Shown: positions 1-5,768 of the stretch, in pieces
How positions within the stretch are numbered: position 1 is the stretch's first letter
Layout: the number at the start of each line of letters is the position of its first letter
Assembly: GCA_046076025.1 (NCBI GenBank)
Contig: JBJTRF010000213.1
Coordinates: 1 to 8,303, forward strand
Reading direction: 5' to 3'
Length of the DNA stretch: 8,303 nt
DNA from: UBA668 sp046076025
GTDB taxonomy: Bacteria > Actinomycetota > Acidimicrobiia > Acidimicrobiales > Ilumatobacteraceae
Position numbers and translations under genes: made by a program
The notes under the pieces: generated by a model
Seen by the model: the letters and a program-made list of their open reading frames with translations, nothing else
Databases searched by the model: none
Told to the model about the DNA's origin: nothing

Positions 1-315
1 CGGTGCCAGGTGTGGCGTAAGTAAGCCGGGTTCGACTTCACGCAGTAGTTGCTGCATGGCTAACAGCGCATGGATCTCGCTGGCATTAAACCAAAGCCCT
101 GGGAGTGCATAGCGACCTGAGGAGGCGTCGATACGATAGCCCCCCAAGCTGCGGTCAAAGGCAATCGGGACATTTAATCGTTCACGCATGTAGGTCAAGT
201 CACGCAGCGCAGTAGCGCGGGATACGCCAAGTTCCTCCATCAGTGCAGCTAATGGCATTGCACCCCGTGCTTTAAGAAGTCTGTCGATCAGATAAAACCG
301 TTCTGTGCGGTCCAT
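1..315 (-). CDS. WYL-domain (YafY-type) HTH transcriptional regulator, N-terminal part
   Basis: The minus strand from ATG at 315 is open to the window edge, giving 105 residues that begin MDRTERFYLIDRLLKARG. Residues about 5-45 form a winged helix-turn-helix of the HTH_11/DeoR type: ERFYLIDRLL, then LAALMEELGVSRATALRDL, then a wing ending GGYRID near residue 60. From about residue 73 (LWFNASEIHALLAMQQLL) the linker into the WYL ligand-sensing region begins. Such regulators are usually 230-330 residues, so the WYL domain lies outside the window. They commonly control neighbouring stress, DNA-damage, metabolic or defence genes; the target here is unknown. Codon use (TTA, CTT, AAT, TTT) and base composition differ sharply from the genes after 820 and look proteobacterial. 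A purine-rich Shine-Dalgarno sequence lies just upstream of the ATG. Family assignment is firm; specific function is not. Confidence 0.85.
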   Translation of the reverse strand, partial: MDRTERFYLIDRLLKARGAMPLAALMEELGVSRATALRDLTYMRERLNVPIAFDRSLGGYRIDASSGRYALPGLWFNASEIHALLAMQQLLREVEPGLLTPHLAP

Positions 316-317
316 AG

Positions 318-325
318 CCTCTCTC
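318..325 (-). promoter_or_regulatory. Shine-Dalgarno site of the WYL regulator
   Basis: On the minus strand the bases GAGAGAGG lie two bases before the ATG at 315, with the GAGA core at a workable spacing. This supports that start codon. It also contrasts with the genes after 820, most of which have no recognisable Shine-Dalgarno sequence. Confidence 0.6.
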
Positions 326-384
326 AAAGGGCCAACATTCACGTAGCTGTTTATTACGTCCTAGTTATTAGACTAAATGCCTGG

Positions 385-403
385 AGTCTCACCACGCGAG
401 ACT
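385..403. repeat. Inverted repeat AGTCTC-N7-GAGACT
   Basis: Perfect 6-base arms at 385-390 and 398-403 are separated by 7 bases, about 70 bases upstream of the WYL regulator start. The half-site AGACTA occurs at 370-375 and again at 400-405. The position and dyad symmetry fit an operator for the divergent regulator, possibly autoregulatory. This is inferred from layout only. Confidence 0.35.
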
Positions 404-425
404 ATATCCCGCCCCGTTAAACGAC

Positions 426-435
426 CCGATATCGG
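426..435. repeat. 10-base perfect palindrome
   Basis: CCGATATCGG is a perfect palindrome upstream of the WYL regulator. It could be a protein-binding site or chance. Confidence 0.25.
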
Positions 436-454
436 AGTGATCAGAGCCATCGTG

Positions 455-485
455 ATGAGCGCAAGTTTTTTGCTACAAAGCTCAT
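455..485. repeat. Nested inverted repeat with T-run, possible hairpin
   Basis: The arms ATGAGC (455-460) and GCTCAT (480-485) enclose a second, inner pair GCAA (461-464) and TTGC (470-473), with a T-rich loop. The left arms are contiguous and the right arms are separated by a 6-base bulge. The structure could fold in RNA of either strand. It could be a weak terminator or a regulatory hairpin, with no direct support for either. Confidence 0.3.
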
Positions 486-619
486 TTAGTAAAAGCTATC
501 CGTTTATTTAACGCTGCAACCGGTGGCGATATGCTTTGCAGAACGGTGTTTGCTGTTGTGAAATAAAGCTGCTGATGGCACCAAGACCTTTACTTGGACA
601 ATCACGGTTAAACGAATAG

Positions 620-769
620 GCGTTTCGGTTGCGGCTGCGTGCGAACGAGGATGCTGCTGTATCCGCCAGGGTTCGTCTGCCCGTTTTCAAGGGACGCGGG
701 GGACTCGTCGGAGGCGTCAATCCGCTGCGCAACAAGGCGCTCCTTGCTGCTCTTGATGAGGACGCCTGA
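620..769 (+). pseudogene. vapB: VapB-like antitoxin, C-terminal remnant
   Basis: An open frame runs from just after an in-frame TAG at 617-619 to the TGA at 767-769. Its last ~35 residues contain RVRLPVFKGRGGL, then GGVNP, then ALLAALDEDA. This matches the C-terminal, toxin-binding tail typical of VapB antitoxins paired with PIN-domain VapC toxins: an R-L-P-x-F-x-G-x-G block, a G-V-(D/N) block and an acidic, leucine-rich end. The N-terminal DNA-binding part is missing, since only about 15 unrelated residues precede the motif before the stop. A VapC-like start overlaps its end by 14 bases, as is usual in vapBC operons. I read it as a truncated antitoxin gene, with its left breakpoint around 620-650. 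The assignment rests on remembered family motifs. Confidence 0.6.
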
Positions 770-794
770 TGTCAATGTGCTCCTTGCGGCTTAA
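756..794 (+). pseudogene. vapC: VapC-like PIN-domain toxin, N-terminal fragment
   Basis: ATG at 756, overlapping the end of the VapB frame, encodes MRTPDVNVLLAA and then TAA at 792-794. The D-V-N-V-L start is the first conserved block of VapC toxins. These are PIN-domain ribonucleases, and the Asp is the first metal-binding acidic residue of the active site. Another frame continues as LRQTRSHAS up to about 817, which loosely resembles the next VapC segment (often L-R-x-D-H-P-x-H-A), so a one-base frameshift near 790 is possible. The remaining ~110 residues are absent and the sequence passes into an unrelated membrane protein. It cannot make an active nuclease. Confidence 0.55.
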
Positions 795-817
795 GGCAGA
801 CACGCTCGCATGCTTCA

Positions 818-1837
818 TTGGTCCTGGTCGCCGTCGGGTTCTTCGTGCGCGCCGATGACGAGCCCGCCTTCGCCCGACTGCGCGGCTTCGTCTGGCTTGC
901 CGGCAGCGCTGCCGCCGGCGTGGTGGGCGGCGTCGTCGCCAACGACATCCTCGATGCCACGTCGGGCAACTCGGTGGCCATCGGCGTCGCCGTCGGCGTG
1001 CTCGCCGTCAGCGGCGTGCTGTGGGCCGGTCGGGCGCGCCCCGCCCAGCAGTTCTCCGCACTTGCGGCCCTCGAGGTGACGACGGGTGTCGTCTTCTGGG
1101 CGGTGGGCGGCCCGATCGCCGCCGGCCTCGTGACGCTGGCGGTCTCGGCGGCCGTTGTCGCCGTGGGCATCCGGCGCATGACGCCGACGCCGTGGCTGGC
1201 CAGCGTCGTCGGCGGGGCCGGTGCGCTCGTCGGATCGGCGCTGCCCATCGAGCGCTGGCGCGAGCCCGGCTCGCTGCTGCCGATCGCCGTCGGCCTCGTC
1301 ATCGTCGCACTCGCCGAGACGCGTCGGATCGCATTCCTGCGCGCCGAGCGCATCGCGCTGCTGGTGTTCGCGGTGATCGCATTCATCTCCAACGTGCCGG
1401 GGACGATCGGCTACTTCGGCGAGGACGCCGGCATCGTCACCGGGCTGGTGGTGTGGCTCGTCGGCGCATCGTCGATCGCCGTCGTGATGCGCCAGCGCAT
1501 CGCGCACCCGGTCACTATCGAACTGGCCGGCGGCGTGCTCATCGTCGCCGGCGCCGCGGCGGTCGCCTTCCAATCGGGCTTCGTCGGCGTCGCCACCATC
1601 GCCGGGTTCGCCAGCGCATTGGCGATGCTGGCGCTCGGCACGCGGCCCGGCCGCATCCTCATGTCGGTCACCGGTTCGCTCGGGCTGCTCGTCAACGTGC
1701 CGTGGGCGATCAGCCACTTCTTTCCGGGCGAGAACCGCGCGCCGCTGCTGATCGCCGTGTCGGGCCTGCTCATCGTGGCAGTGGCCGTGGTGCTCACCCG
1801 CATGGGCGGCCGGTTCCGGCGCGAACTGCAGCGCTGA
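818..1837 (+). CDS. Polytopic membrane protein with internal repeat, probably N-terminally truncated
   Basis: From a TTG at 818 the frame gives 339 residues, mostly hydrophobic and rich in Ala, Val, Gly and Leu. About 10-11 membrane spans are visible, near residues 25-42, 52-70, 83-118 (probably two), 126-142, 152-167, 178-195, 204-223, 235-250, 255-273, 280-300 and 309-327. The C-terminus RMGGRFRREL is positively charged and probably cytoplasmic. No catalytic or transporter motif is recognisable; a DUF2157-like protein is possible but not shown. A motif N-V-P-x-x-I-x-x-F occurs at residues 192-200 and again at 293-301, each followed by a G-E pair and a hydrophobic span. The start is doubtful: there is no Shine-Dalgarno sequence or -10 motif, the frame is open back to 770, and it begins at the composition junction. 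The real N-terminus is probably missing. Its stop lies 3 bases from the stop of the convergent gene. Confidence 0.7.
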   Translation: MVLVAVGFFVRADDEPAFARLRGFVWLAGSAAAGVVGGVVANDILDATSGNSVAIGVAVGVLAVSGVLWAGRARPAQQFSALAALEVTTGVVFWAVGGPIAAGLVTLAVSAAVVAVGIRRMTPTPWLASVVGGAGALVGSALPIERWREPGSLLPIAVGLVIVALAETRRIAFLRAERIALLVFAVIAFISNVPGTIGYFGEDAGIVTGLVVWLVGASSIAVVMRQRIAHPVTIELAGGVLIVAGAAAVAFQSGFVGVATIAGFASALAMLALGTRPGRILMSVTGSLGLLVNVPWAISHFFPGENRAPLLIAVSGLLIVAVAVVLTRMGGRFRRELQR

Positions 1838-1847
1838 GTCTCAGCGC
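1831..1847. terminator. Palindrome spanning two convergent stop codons
   Basis: GCGCTGAGTCTCAGCGC is a perfect inverted repeat with 8-base arms around a central T. It can fold as a 7-bp stem with a 3-base loop on either strand. It contains the TGA of the membrane protein (1835-1837) and, on the other strand, the TGA of acyl-CoA dehydrogenase 1 (1841-1843). There is no U-run. It may act as a bidirectional terminator or transcript-end stabiliser; only the symmetry is directly seen. Confidence 0.5.
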
Positions 1848-3037
1848 AGCCGCTGGGCCTCGGCCCACCCCATGCCCGCCGTCGCATCGGCATCGTGCGG
1901 CAGGCCCAGCACTCGTTCGGCAACGATGTTGCGCTGCACGGCCCATGTGCCGCCGCCGATGGTGAGCGCCTGGCTGAACAGGAAGCCGTGATGCCATCCG
2001 GCGTGGTGCAGCGACCCTGCCTGCGGGTGCATCGACGCATCCTCACCGTCGGGCGCCCTGCCGCCAGCGAGCATCGCCGATGCGCCGACCAGGTCGCGTG
2101 CCAACTCCATCACGTGCTGGCCGTGCTCGTCGGCGAGCAGCTTGCGGATGCTCGCCTCCGGGCCGGGCTGCTCGCCGCGCACCTTCGCGCTGACCGTGCG
2201 CATGCGGATGAGGTCGAGCACCCGGTGCTCGATGCACACCTGTGCCAGGCGCTGGCGCATCAGCGGATCCGCCACCGGGCCGGCGGCGCGCACCGCTGCC
2301 AGCAGGTCGTCTGCCGTCGGGCCGCGGCCCCACAGCACGCCGGCGCCCGACAGGGACACGCGTTCGTTGCCGAGCGTCACCTTGGCGAGCCGCCAGCCGT
2401 CGTGCAGGTCGCCGACGAGCAGGTCGGCGGGGATGCGCACGTCGGTGAAGAAGACCTCGTTGAAGGTGGCCTCGCCGGTCATCTCCCTGATCGGGCGAAT
2501 CTCGATGCCCGGCAGGTCCATCGGGCAGATGAAGTAGCTGATGCCGCGGTGCTTCGGCGCGTCGGGATCGGTGCGCGCGATGAGGATGCCGAACCTCGAG
2601 TACTGGGCGAGGCTCGTCCAGATCTTCTGCCCGTTGACGACGAACTCGTCGCCGTCGCGCACCGCCCGCGTGCCGAGACTGGCGAGGTCGCTGCCGGAAC
2701 CGGGCTCGCTGAAGAGCTGGCACCACAGTTCCTCGCCGGCGAGCATCGGCACCAGGTAGCGCTGCCGCTGTGCCTCGGTGCCGGCGTGCACCAGCGTCGG
2801 GCCGGCCCAGCCGATGCCGATGGGGTTCACCGGGCGGCGAACGCCAGCCCGCGCCAGCTCGTCGTCGATGACCAACTGGTGCACCGGATCGGCGTCGAGC
2901 CCCCACGGCGACGGCCAGTGCGGCGCCACGTAGCCGGCCTCCGCCAGGTGCCGGCCGGAGGGATGGGGATGCCGCTCGAGCCACTGGCGGACGGCGAGCC
3001 GGCGCGGGTCGTCGTCGGCCGGCAACTCGAAGTCCAC
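1841..3037 (-). CDS. Acyl-CoA dehydrogenase 1 (FadE-type)
   Basis: Predicted FAD enzyme that introduces an alpha,beta double bond into an acyl-CoA and passes electrons to ETF. With a GTG start at 3037 it has 398 residues (VDFELPADDD), a normal family length. The middle domain shows WCQLFSEPGSGSDLAS (105-120), VNGQKIWTS (134-142) and MTGEATFNEVFFTDV (186-200). The C-terminal helical domain ends GGGTWAVQRNIVAERVLGLP (361-380), where most relatives have GGTSEIQRN. A candidate catalytic Glu is E225 in TLGNER, the position used by isovaleryl-CoA dehydrogenase and by sterol side-chain dehydrogenases such as ChsE2. The frame could extend to ATG at 3118, but those 27 extra residues look non-family and would cover a promoter-like TACGGT 6 bases before the GTG. 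It is divergent from the ligase, so a shared control region is likely. Substrate unknown. Confidence 0.9.
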   Translation of the reverse strand: MDFELPADDDPRRLAVRQWLERHPHPSGRHLAEAGYVAPHWPSPWGLDADPVHQLVIDDELARAGVRRPVNPIGIGWAGPTLVHAGTEAQRQRYLVPMLAGEELWCQLFSEPGSGSDLASLGTRAVRDGDEFVVNGQKIWTSLAQYSRFGILIARTDPDAPKHRGISYFICPMDLPGIEIRPIREMTGEATFNEVFFTDVRIPADLLVGDLHDGWRLAKVTLGNERVSLSGAGVLWGRGPTADDLLAAVRAAGPVADPLMRQRLAQVCIEHRVLDLIRMRTVSAKVRGEQPGPEASIRKLLADEHGQHVMELARDLVGASAMLAGGRAPDGEDASMHPQAGSLHHAGWHHGFLFSQALTIGGGTWAVQRNIVAERVLGLPHDADATAGMGWAEAQRLR

Positions 3038-3043
3038 GCCGCC

Positions 3044-3049
3044 ACCGTA
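3044..3049 (-). promoter_or_regulatory. -10-like TACGGT of a probable leaderless promoter
   Basis: Read on the minus strand, TACGGT is followed by 6 bases (GGCGGC) and then the GTG start of acyl-CoA dehydrogenase 1. This is the TAnnnT form of the actinobacterial -10 element at the distance expected if transcription starts at or next to the start codon. No clear -35 is visible. Confidence 0.5.
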
Positions 3050-3146
3050 TTCGTGCTGACGGCACGGCGACGACGCCGGCGCGTCGCGCATCGTCTCGCC
3101 GCACCGGCCATCCGCCACGGAATCGGACCGCGGCGCACGGCACCGC

Positions 3147-3152
3147 TACCGT
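3147..3152 (+). promoter_or_regulatory. -10-like TACCGT of a probable leaderless promoter
   Basis: TACCGT lies 8 bases before the ATG of the ligase gene, with no Shine-Dalgarno sequence between them. It lies within the 123-base divergent gap (3038-3160) that also carries the promoter motif of acyl-CoA dehydrogenase 1. No convincing -35 is seen. Confidence 0.5.
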
Positions 3153-3160
3153 CGGCACCC

Positions 3161-4774
3161 ATGGCCGACGGCTGGAACATTGCCGAGATCTGGGAGCGCA
3201 TCGCCGACCGCATTCCCGATGCGCCCGCCCTCGTCGACGCGCGCAGGGTGCGTACGTGGGCCGACTTCGACCGCAGGGCCGACGGCATCGCCGCCACGCT
3301 CCTTGCGCAGGGCGCTGCCCACCAGGACAAGGTGGCCCAGTACCTCTACAACTGCCCCGAGTACCTCGAGAGCATGTTCGGCCTCTACAAGGCGGGGCTC
3401 GTGCCGGTGAACACCAACTACCGGTACACCGACGACGAACTGGTCTACCTGTGGGACAACGCCGATGCGGTCGCCGTGGTCTTCGACTCGTCGTTCGCCG
3501 ATCGGTGCGAGCGGATTCGAGCGCGCCTGCCGCGCATTCGCACGTGGATGTGCGTCGGCGGCAGCGCGTGCCCCGACTGGGCGATCCCGTACGAGGCGGC
3601 AGCCACGTCGGCCACGTCGCGCACCGTGCCGTCGTGGGGTCGCAGTCCCGACGACCTCTACATCCTCTATACCGGCGGCACGACCGGCATGCCCAAGGGC
3701 GTGATGTGGCGACAGGACGACATGGTGGGCAGCCTCGATGCGCCATCGAAGCGCCCGTTGCTGCCGGCGCCCGGATGGGATGCGCTCGACGACCGCATCA
3801 GCGGACCGGGCCCGCGCAACCTTCCGGCGGCGCCGCTGATGCACGGCACCGGCGCGTTCAACGCGATGTGGAACCTGATGCTCGGCGGCTCGGTCATCAC
3901 CCTCGAGGGCCGGCACTTCGATCCCGTCGAGTTGCTCGATGCGATCGAGCACTATCGCGTGAACAGCATGTCGATCGTCGGCGATGCATTCGCCAAGCCG
4001 ATCCTGCGCGCGCTCGACGCCGAGCCGGGCCGATGGGACATCTCGTCGCTGCGCGTCATCGTGTCGAGCGGCGTGATCTGGGCGGCTGACACCAAGGCAG
4101 GCCTTCTGCGGCACAACGAGCGGCTCATCATGATCGACAGCCTCGGCAGCAGCGAGGCCATCGGCATGGCCACCAGTACCACGACGGCAGCTTCCGCAGC
4201 AGCCCCCGCCACCACCGCCACGTTCTCGCTCGGACCCAACACCAGGGTGCTCACCGAGGACGGCCGCGAGGTGCGGCCCGGCAGCGGCGAGCGCGGACGG
4301 GTGGCACTCCGCGGCCGCACCCCCATCGGCTACTACAAGGACGAGGCCAAGTCGGCGGCGACGTTCGTGGTGGTCGACGGCGTGCGATGGAGCATTCCCG
4401 GCGACTGGGCGGAGGTCGACGCCGACGGCACGCTGCGCCTCTTCGGCCGCGGCAGCCAGTGCATCAACACCGGCGGCGAGAAGGTGTACCCCGAGGAAGT
4501 CGAAGAGGCGCTGAAGACCCATCCGTCGGTGGCCGACGCCGCATTCGTCGGCGTCCCCGACGAGCGATTCGGCCAGGCCATCACCGCGATCGTCGAACTG
4601 CACGCCGGCGAAGCCCTCGATCCGGCAGCGCTGATCGCCCACGTACGAGCGCACCACGCCGCCTACAAGGCCCCCCGCCACGTGCTCGACATCGACACCG
4701 TCGGCCGGGCCGCCAACGGCAAGCTCGACTACAAGCGCCTGACGACGCACGCCCTAGAGCGCCTAGGGCTCTGA
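3161..4774 (+). CDS. fadD: Acyl-CoA synthetase (AMP-forming), FadD19/FadD17-like
   Basis: Predicted ATP-dependent acid:CoA ligase (acyl-adenylate, then acyl-CoA), 537 residues, full length for the ANL superfamily. Visible motifs are the phosphate-binding loop YTGGTTGMPKGVMWR (170-184), the adenine-binding region DSLGSSEA (326-333), PIGYYKDE (388-395), IPGDWAEVD (412-420), the hinge and A8 region FGRGSQCINTGGEKVYPEEVE (428-448) and the C-terminal catalytic lysine in NGKLDYK (K521). The VMWR after the P-loop and the GGEKVYPEEVE form resemble mycobacterial FadD19, which activates sterol side-chain acids. That is a resemblance from memory, not proof of substrate. Residues 338-354 form an odd Thr/Ala-rich run just after the A5 motif. 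The ATG at 3161 is chosen because family similarity begins there and a -10 motif precedes it; the frame stays open upstream only because it is antisense to a GC-rich gene. It is the first gene of a four-gene run. The stop directly follows a 7-bp inverted repeat. Confidence 0.93.
   Translation: MADGWNIAEIWERIADRIPDAPALVDARRVRTWADFDRRADGIAATLLAQGAAHQDKVAQYLYNCPEYLESMFGLYKAGLVPVNTNYRYTDDELVYLWDNADAVAVVFDSSFADRCERIRARLPRIRTWMCVGGSACPDWAIPYEAAATSATSRTVPSWGRSPDDLYILYTGGTTGMPKGVMWRQDDMVGSLDAPSKRPLLPAPGWDALDDRISGPGPRNLPAAPLMHGTGAFNAMWNLMLGGSVITLEGRHFDPVELLDAIEHYRVNSMSIVGDAFAKPILRALDAEPGRWDISSLRVIVSSGVIWAADTKAGLLRHNERLIMIDSLGSSEAIGMATSTTTAASAAAPATTATFSLGPNTRVLTEDGREVRPGSGERGRVALRGRTPIGYYKDEAKSAATFVVVDGVRWSIPGDWAEVDADGTLRLFGRGSQCINTGGEKVYPEEVEEALKTHPSVADAAFVGVPDERFGQAITAIVELHAGEALDPAALIAHVRAHHAAYKAPRHVLDIDTVGRAANGKLDYKRLTTHALERLGL
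4751..4769 (+). repeat. Inverted repeat at the 3' end of the ligase gene
   Basis: GCCCTAG (4751-4757) and CTAGGGC (4763-4769) are perfect 7-base arms around a 5-base loop, within the last codons before the TGA at 4772. It could form an RNA hairpin that attenuates or protects the ligase transcript before the SDR gene. It contains two CTAG tetramers, which are rare in GC-rich actinobacterial DNA. Confidence 0.4.
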
Positions 4775-4786
4775 CGCCCTGGTTTC

Positions 4787-4804
4787 GCCGCCGCAACCGG
4801 CGGC
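4787..4804 (+). repeat. Inverted repeat in the ligase-SDR gap
   Basis: GCCGCC (4787-4792) and GGCGGC (4799-4804) are 6-base arms around a 6-base loop in the 46-base intergenic gap. Together with the preceding hairpin it could weaken read-through, but a short GC-only match in this composition can easily be chance. Confidence 0.25.
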
Positions 4805-4807
4805 CGG

Positions 4808-4813
4808 TACCGT
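4808..4813 (+). promoter_or_regulatory. -10-like TACCGT before the SDR gene
   Basis: TACCGT ends 7 bases before the ATG at 4821, the same hexamer as before the ligase. It suggests an extra leaderless start for the SDR and downstream genes inside the operon. No -35 is recognisable. Confidence 0.45.
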
Positions 4814-4820
4814 CAGCCGC

Positions 4821-5714
4821 ATGGCAGATCTCGGATTCAACGGCAAGGTCGTCGTCATCACCGGCGCGGGCGGCGGCCTCGGGCGTCAGCACGCACTTCT
4901 CATGGCACAGCGCGGCGCGCTCATCGTGGTCAACGACCTCGGCGGCGCCGTCGACGGCAGCGGCAGCGACAAGGGCGCTGCCGAGCGCGTCGTCGACGAG
5001 ATCCGCGGCCTCGGCTGCGAGGCGGTCGCCGACACCAACTCGGTGAGCACGCCCGAGGGCGGTGCCGCCATCATCGACACCGCGGTGAAGGCCTTCGGCC
5101 GCGTCGACGTCGTGGTGAACAACGCCGGCATTCTGCGCGACAAGGCCTTCCACAACATGGAGCCCGACCTGCTTGATCCCGTGCTCGACGTGCACCTGCG
5201 CGGCGCCTTCAACGTCACCCGTCCGGCGTGGGCGCTGATGCGCGAGCAGGGCTACGGCCGCATCGTCAGCACCTCGTCGGCTGCCGGCATCTTCGGCAAC
5301 TTCGGCCAGACCAACTACGGCGCGGCGAAGATGGGCCTCGTCGGCTTCACCAGGGTGCTCGCCGTCGAGGGCGCGAAGTACAACATCAAGGCCAATGCCA
5401 TCGCGCCGCTGGCGTTCACCCGCATGACCGAGAACCTGCTCGGTGCACTCGGCGAGAAACTCGATCCCGCACTCGTGTCGCCACTGGTGGCCTTCCTCGC
5501 CCACGACGACTGCCCGGTGAGCGGTCAGACCTTCAGCGTCGGCGGCGGGCGCGTGGCCCACGTGTTGATCGCCGAGACGCAGGGCTACTACAACCCCAGC
5601 CTGTCGCTCGAGGACGTGCGCGACCACTGGGAGCAGATCACCGACCGCACCGGCTTCGCCGTGCCCGGCAACATCGCCGAGGAGACTGCGCTCTTCCTGC
5701 CGTTCTTCAAGTGA
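4821..5714 (+). CDS. Short-chain dehydrogenase, HSD17B4/multifunctional-enzyme-2 type
   Basis: Predicted NAD(P)-dependent 3-hydroxyacyl-CoA (or hydroxysteroid-type) dehydrogenase, 297 residues. The Rossmann dinucleotide loop is TGAGGGLGRQ (14-23). The second strand ends VVNDLGGAVDGSG (36-48), a signature of the dehydrogenase domain of peroxisomal multifunctional enzyme 2, with Asp39 favouring NAD. NNAG is at 100-103. The catalytic residues are Ser153, Tyr166 and Lys170 in STSSAAGIFGNFGQTNYGAAK (150-170). The usual active-site Asn of classical SDRs is replaced by His125 in DVHLRGAF, as I recall for the HSD17B4 group. In the eukaryotic enzyme a hydratase domain follows; here the protein ends after the SDR fold with a short tail to FLPFFK, so any hydratase must be separate. 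The role fits the third step of beta-oxidation of a bulky acyl-CoA. The ligase is 46 bases upstream and acyl-CoA dehydrogenase 2 is 54 bases downstream. Confidence 0.9.
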   Translation: MADLGFNGKVVVITGAGGGLGRQHALLMAQRGALIVVNDLGGAVDGSGSDKGAAERVVDEIRGLGCEAVADTNSVSTPEGGAAIIDTAVKAFGRVDVVVNNAGILRDKAFHNMEPDLLDPVLDVHLRGAFNVTRPAWALMREQGYGRIVSTSSAAGIFGNFGQTNYGAAKMGLVGFTRVLAVEGAKYNIKANAIAPLAFTRMTENLLGALGEKLDPALVSPLVAFLAHDDCPVSGQTFSVGGGRVAHVLIAETQGYYNPSLSLEDVRDHWEQITDRTGFAVPGNIAEETALFLPFFK

Positions 5715-5768
5715 CGGCCTGACCGTGGCGCAGCGCGTCGGCACCGGCGAGCCTCGAGCGGGGCGGAC

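Larger units (their letters stand above)
316..619. other. AT-richer intergenic stretch, no convincing gene
   Basis: This stretch lies between the regulator start and the VapB remnant. It has stops in all frames for most of its length and is clearly more A/T-rich than the rest of the window. It should hold the promoter and probably an operator of the divergent WYL regulator. A minus-strand TATAGT at 406-401 could be a -10 box, but I see no matching -35. Three small inverted repeats are listed separately. A 75-residue minus-strand reading frame (508-735) overlaps the right end; I do not recognise it and it runs antisense to the better-supported VapB remnant. Confidence 0.5.

Noticed and set aside
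508..735. 75-residue minus-strand open frame with fairly protein-like composition
   Set aside because: It is not recognised and is antisense to the VapB tail, which has family motifs. It spans the composition junction, so it is probably chance, though it is the least certain rejection.
1..820. Possible insertion sequence or attachment site at the junction
   Set aside because: I found no transposase motif, no terminal inverted repeats, no target-site duplication and no tRNA gene to support a mobile element.
1021..1965. Arg-rich plus-strand open frame
   Set aside because: It is an out-of-frame shadow of the membrane protein and runs across the convergent stop codons.
3038..3118. Longer start (ATG 3118) for acyl-CoA dehydrogenase 1
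   Set aside because: The 27 added residues do not look like the family N-terminus and would cover the TACGGT motif directly before GTG 3037.
1895..3160. Long upstream extension of the ligase frame
   Set aside because: It is open only because it is antisense to acyl-CoA dehydrogenase 1. Family similarity and the -10 motif place the start at 3161.
3146..4750. 534-residue minus-strand open frame
   Set aside because: It lies exactly antisense to the ligase, is rich in Arg/His/Val/Gly and has no recognisable motif. It is a by-product of GC-rich codon bias.
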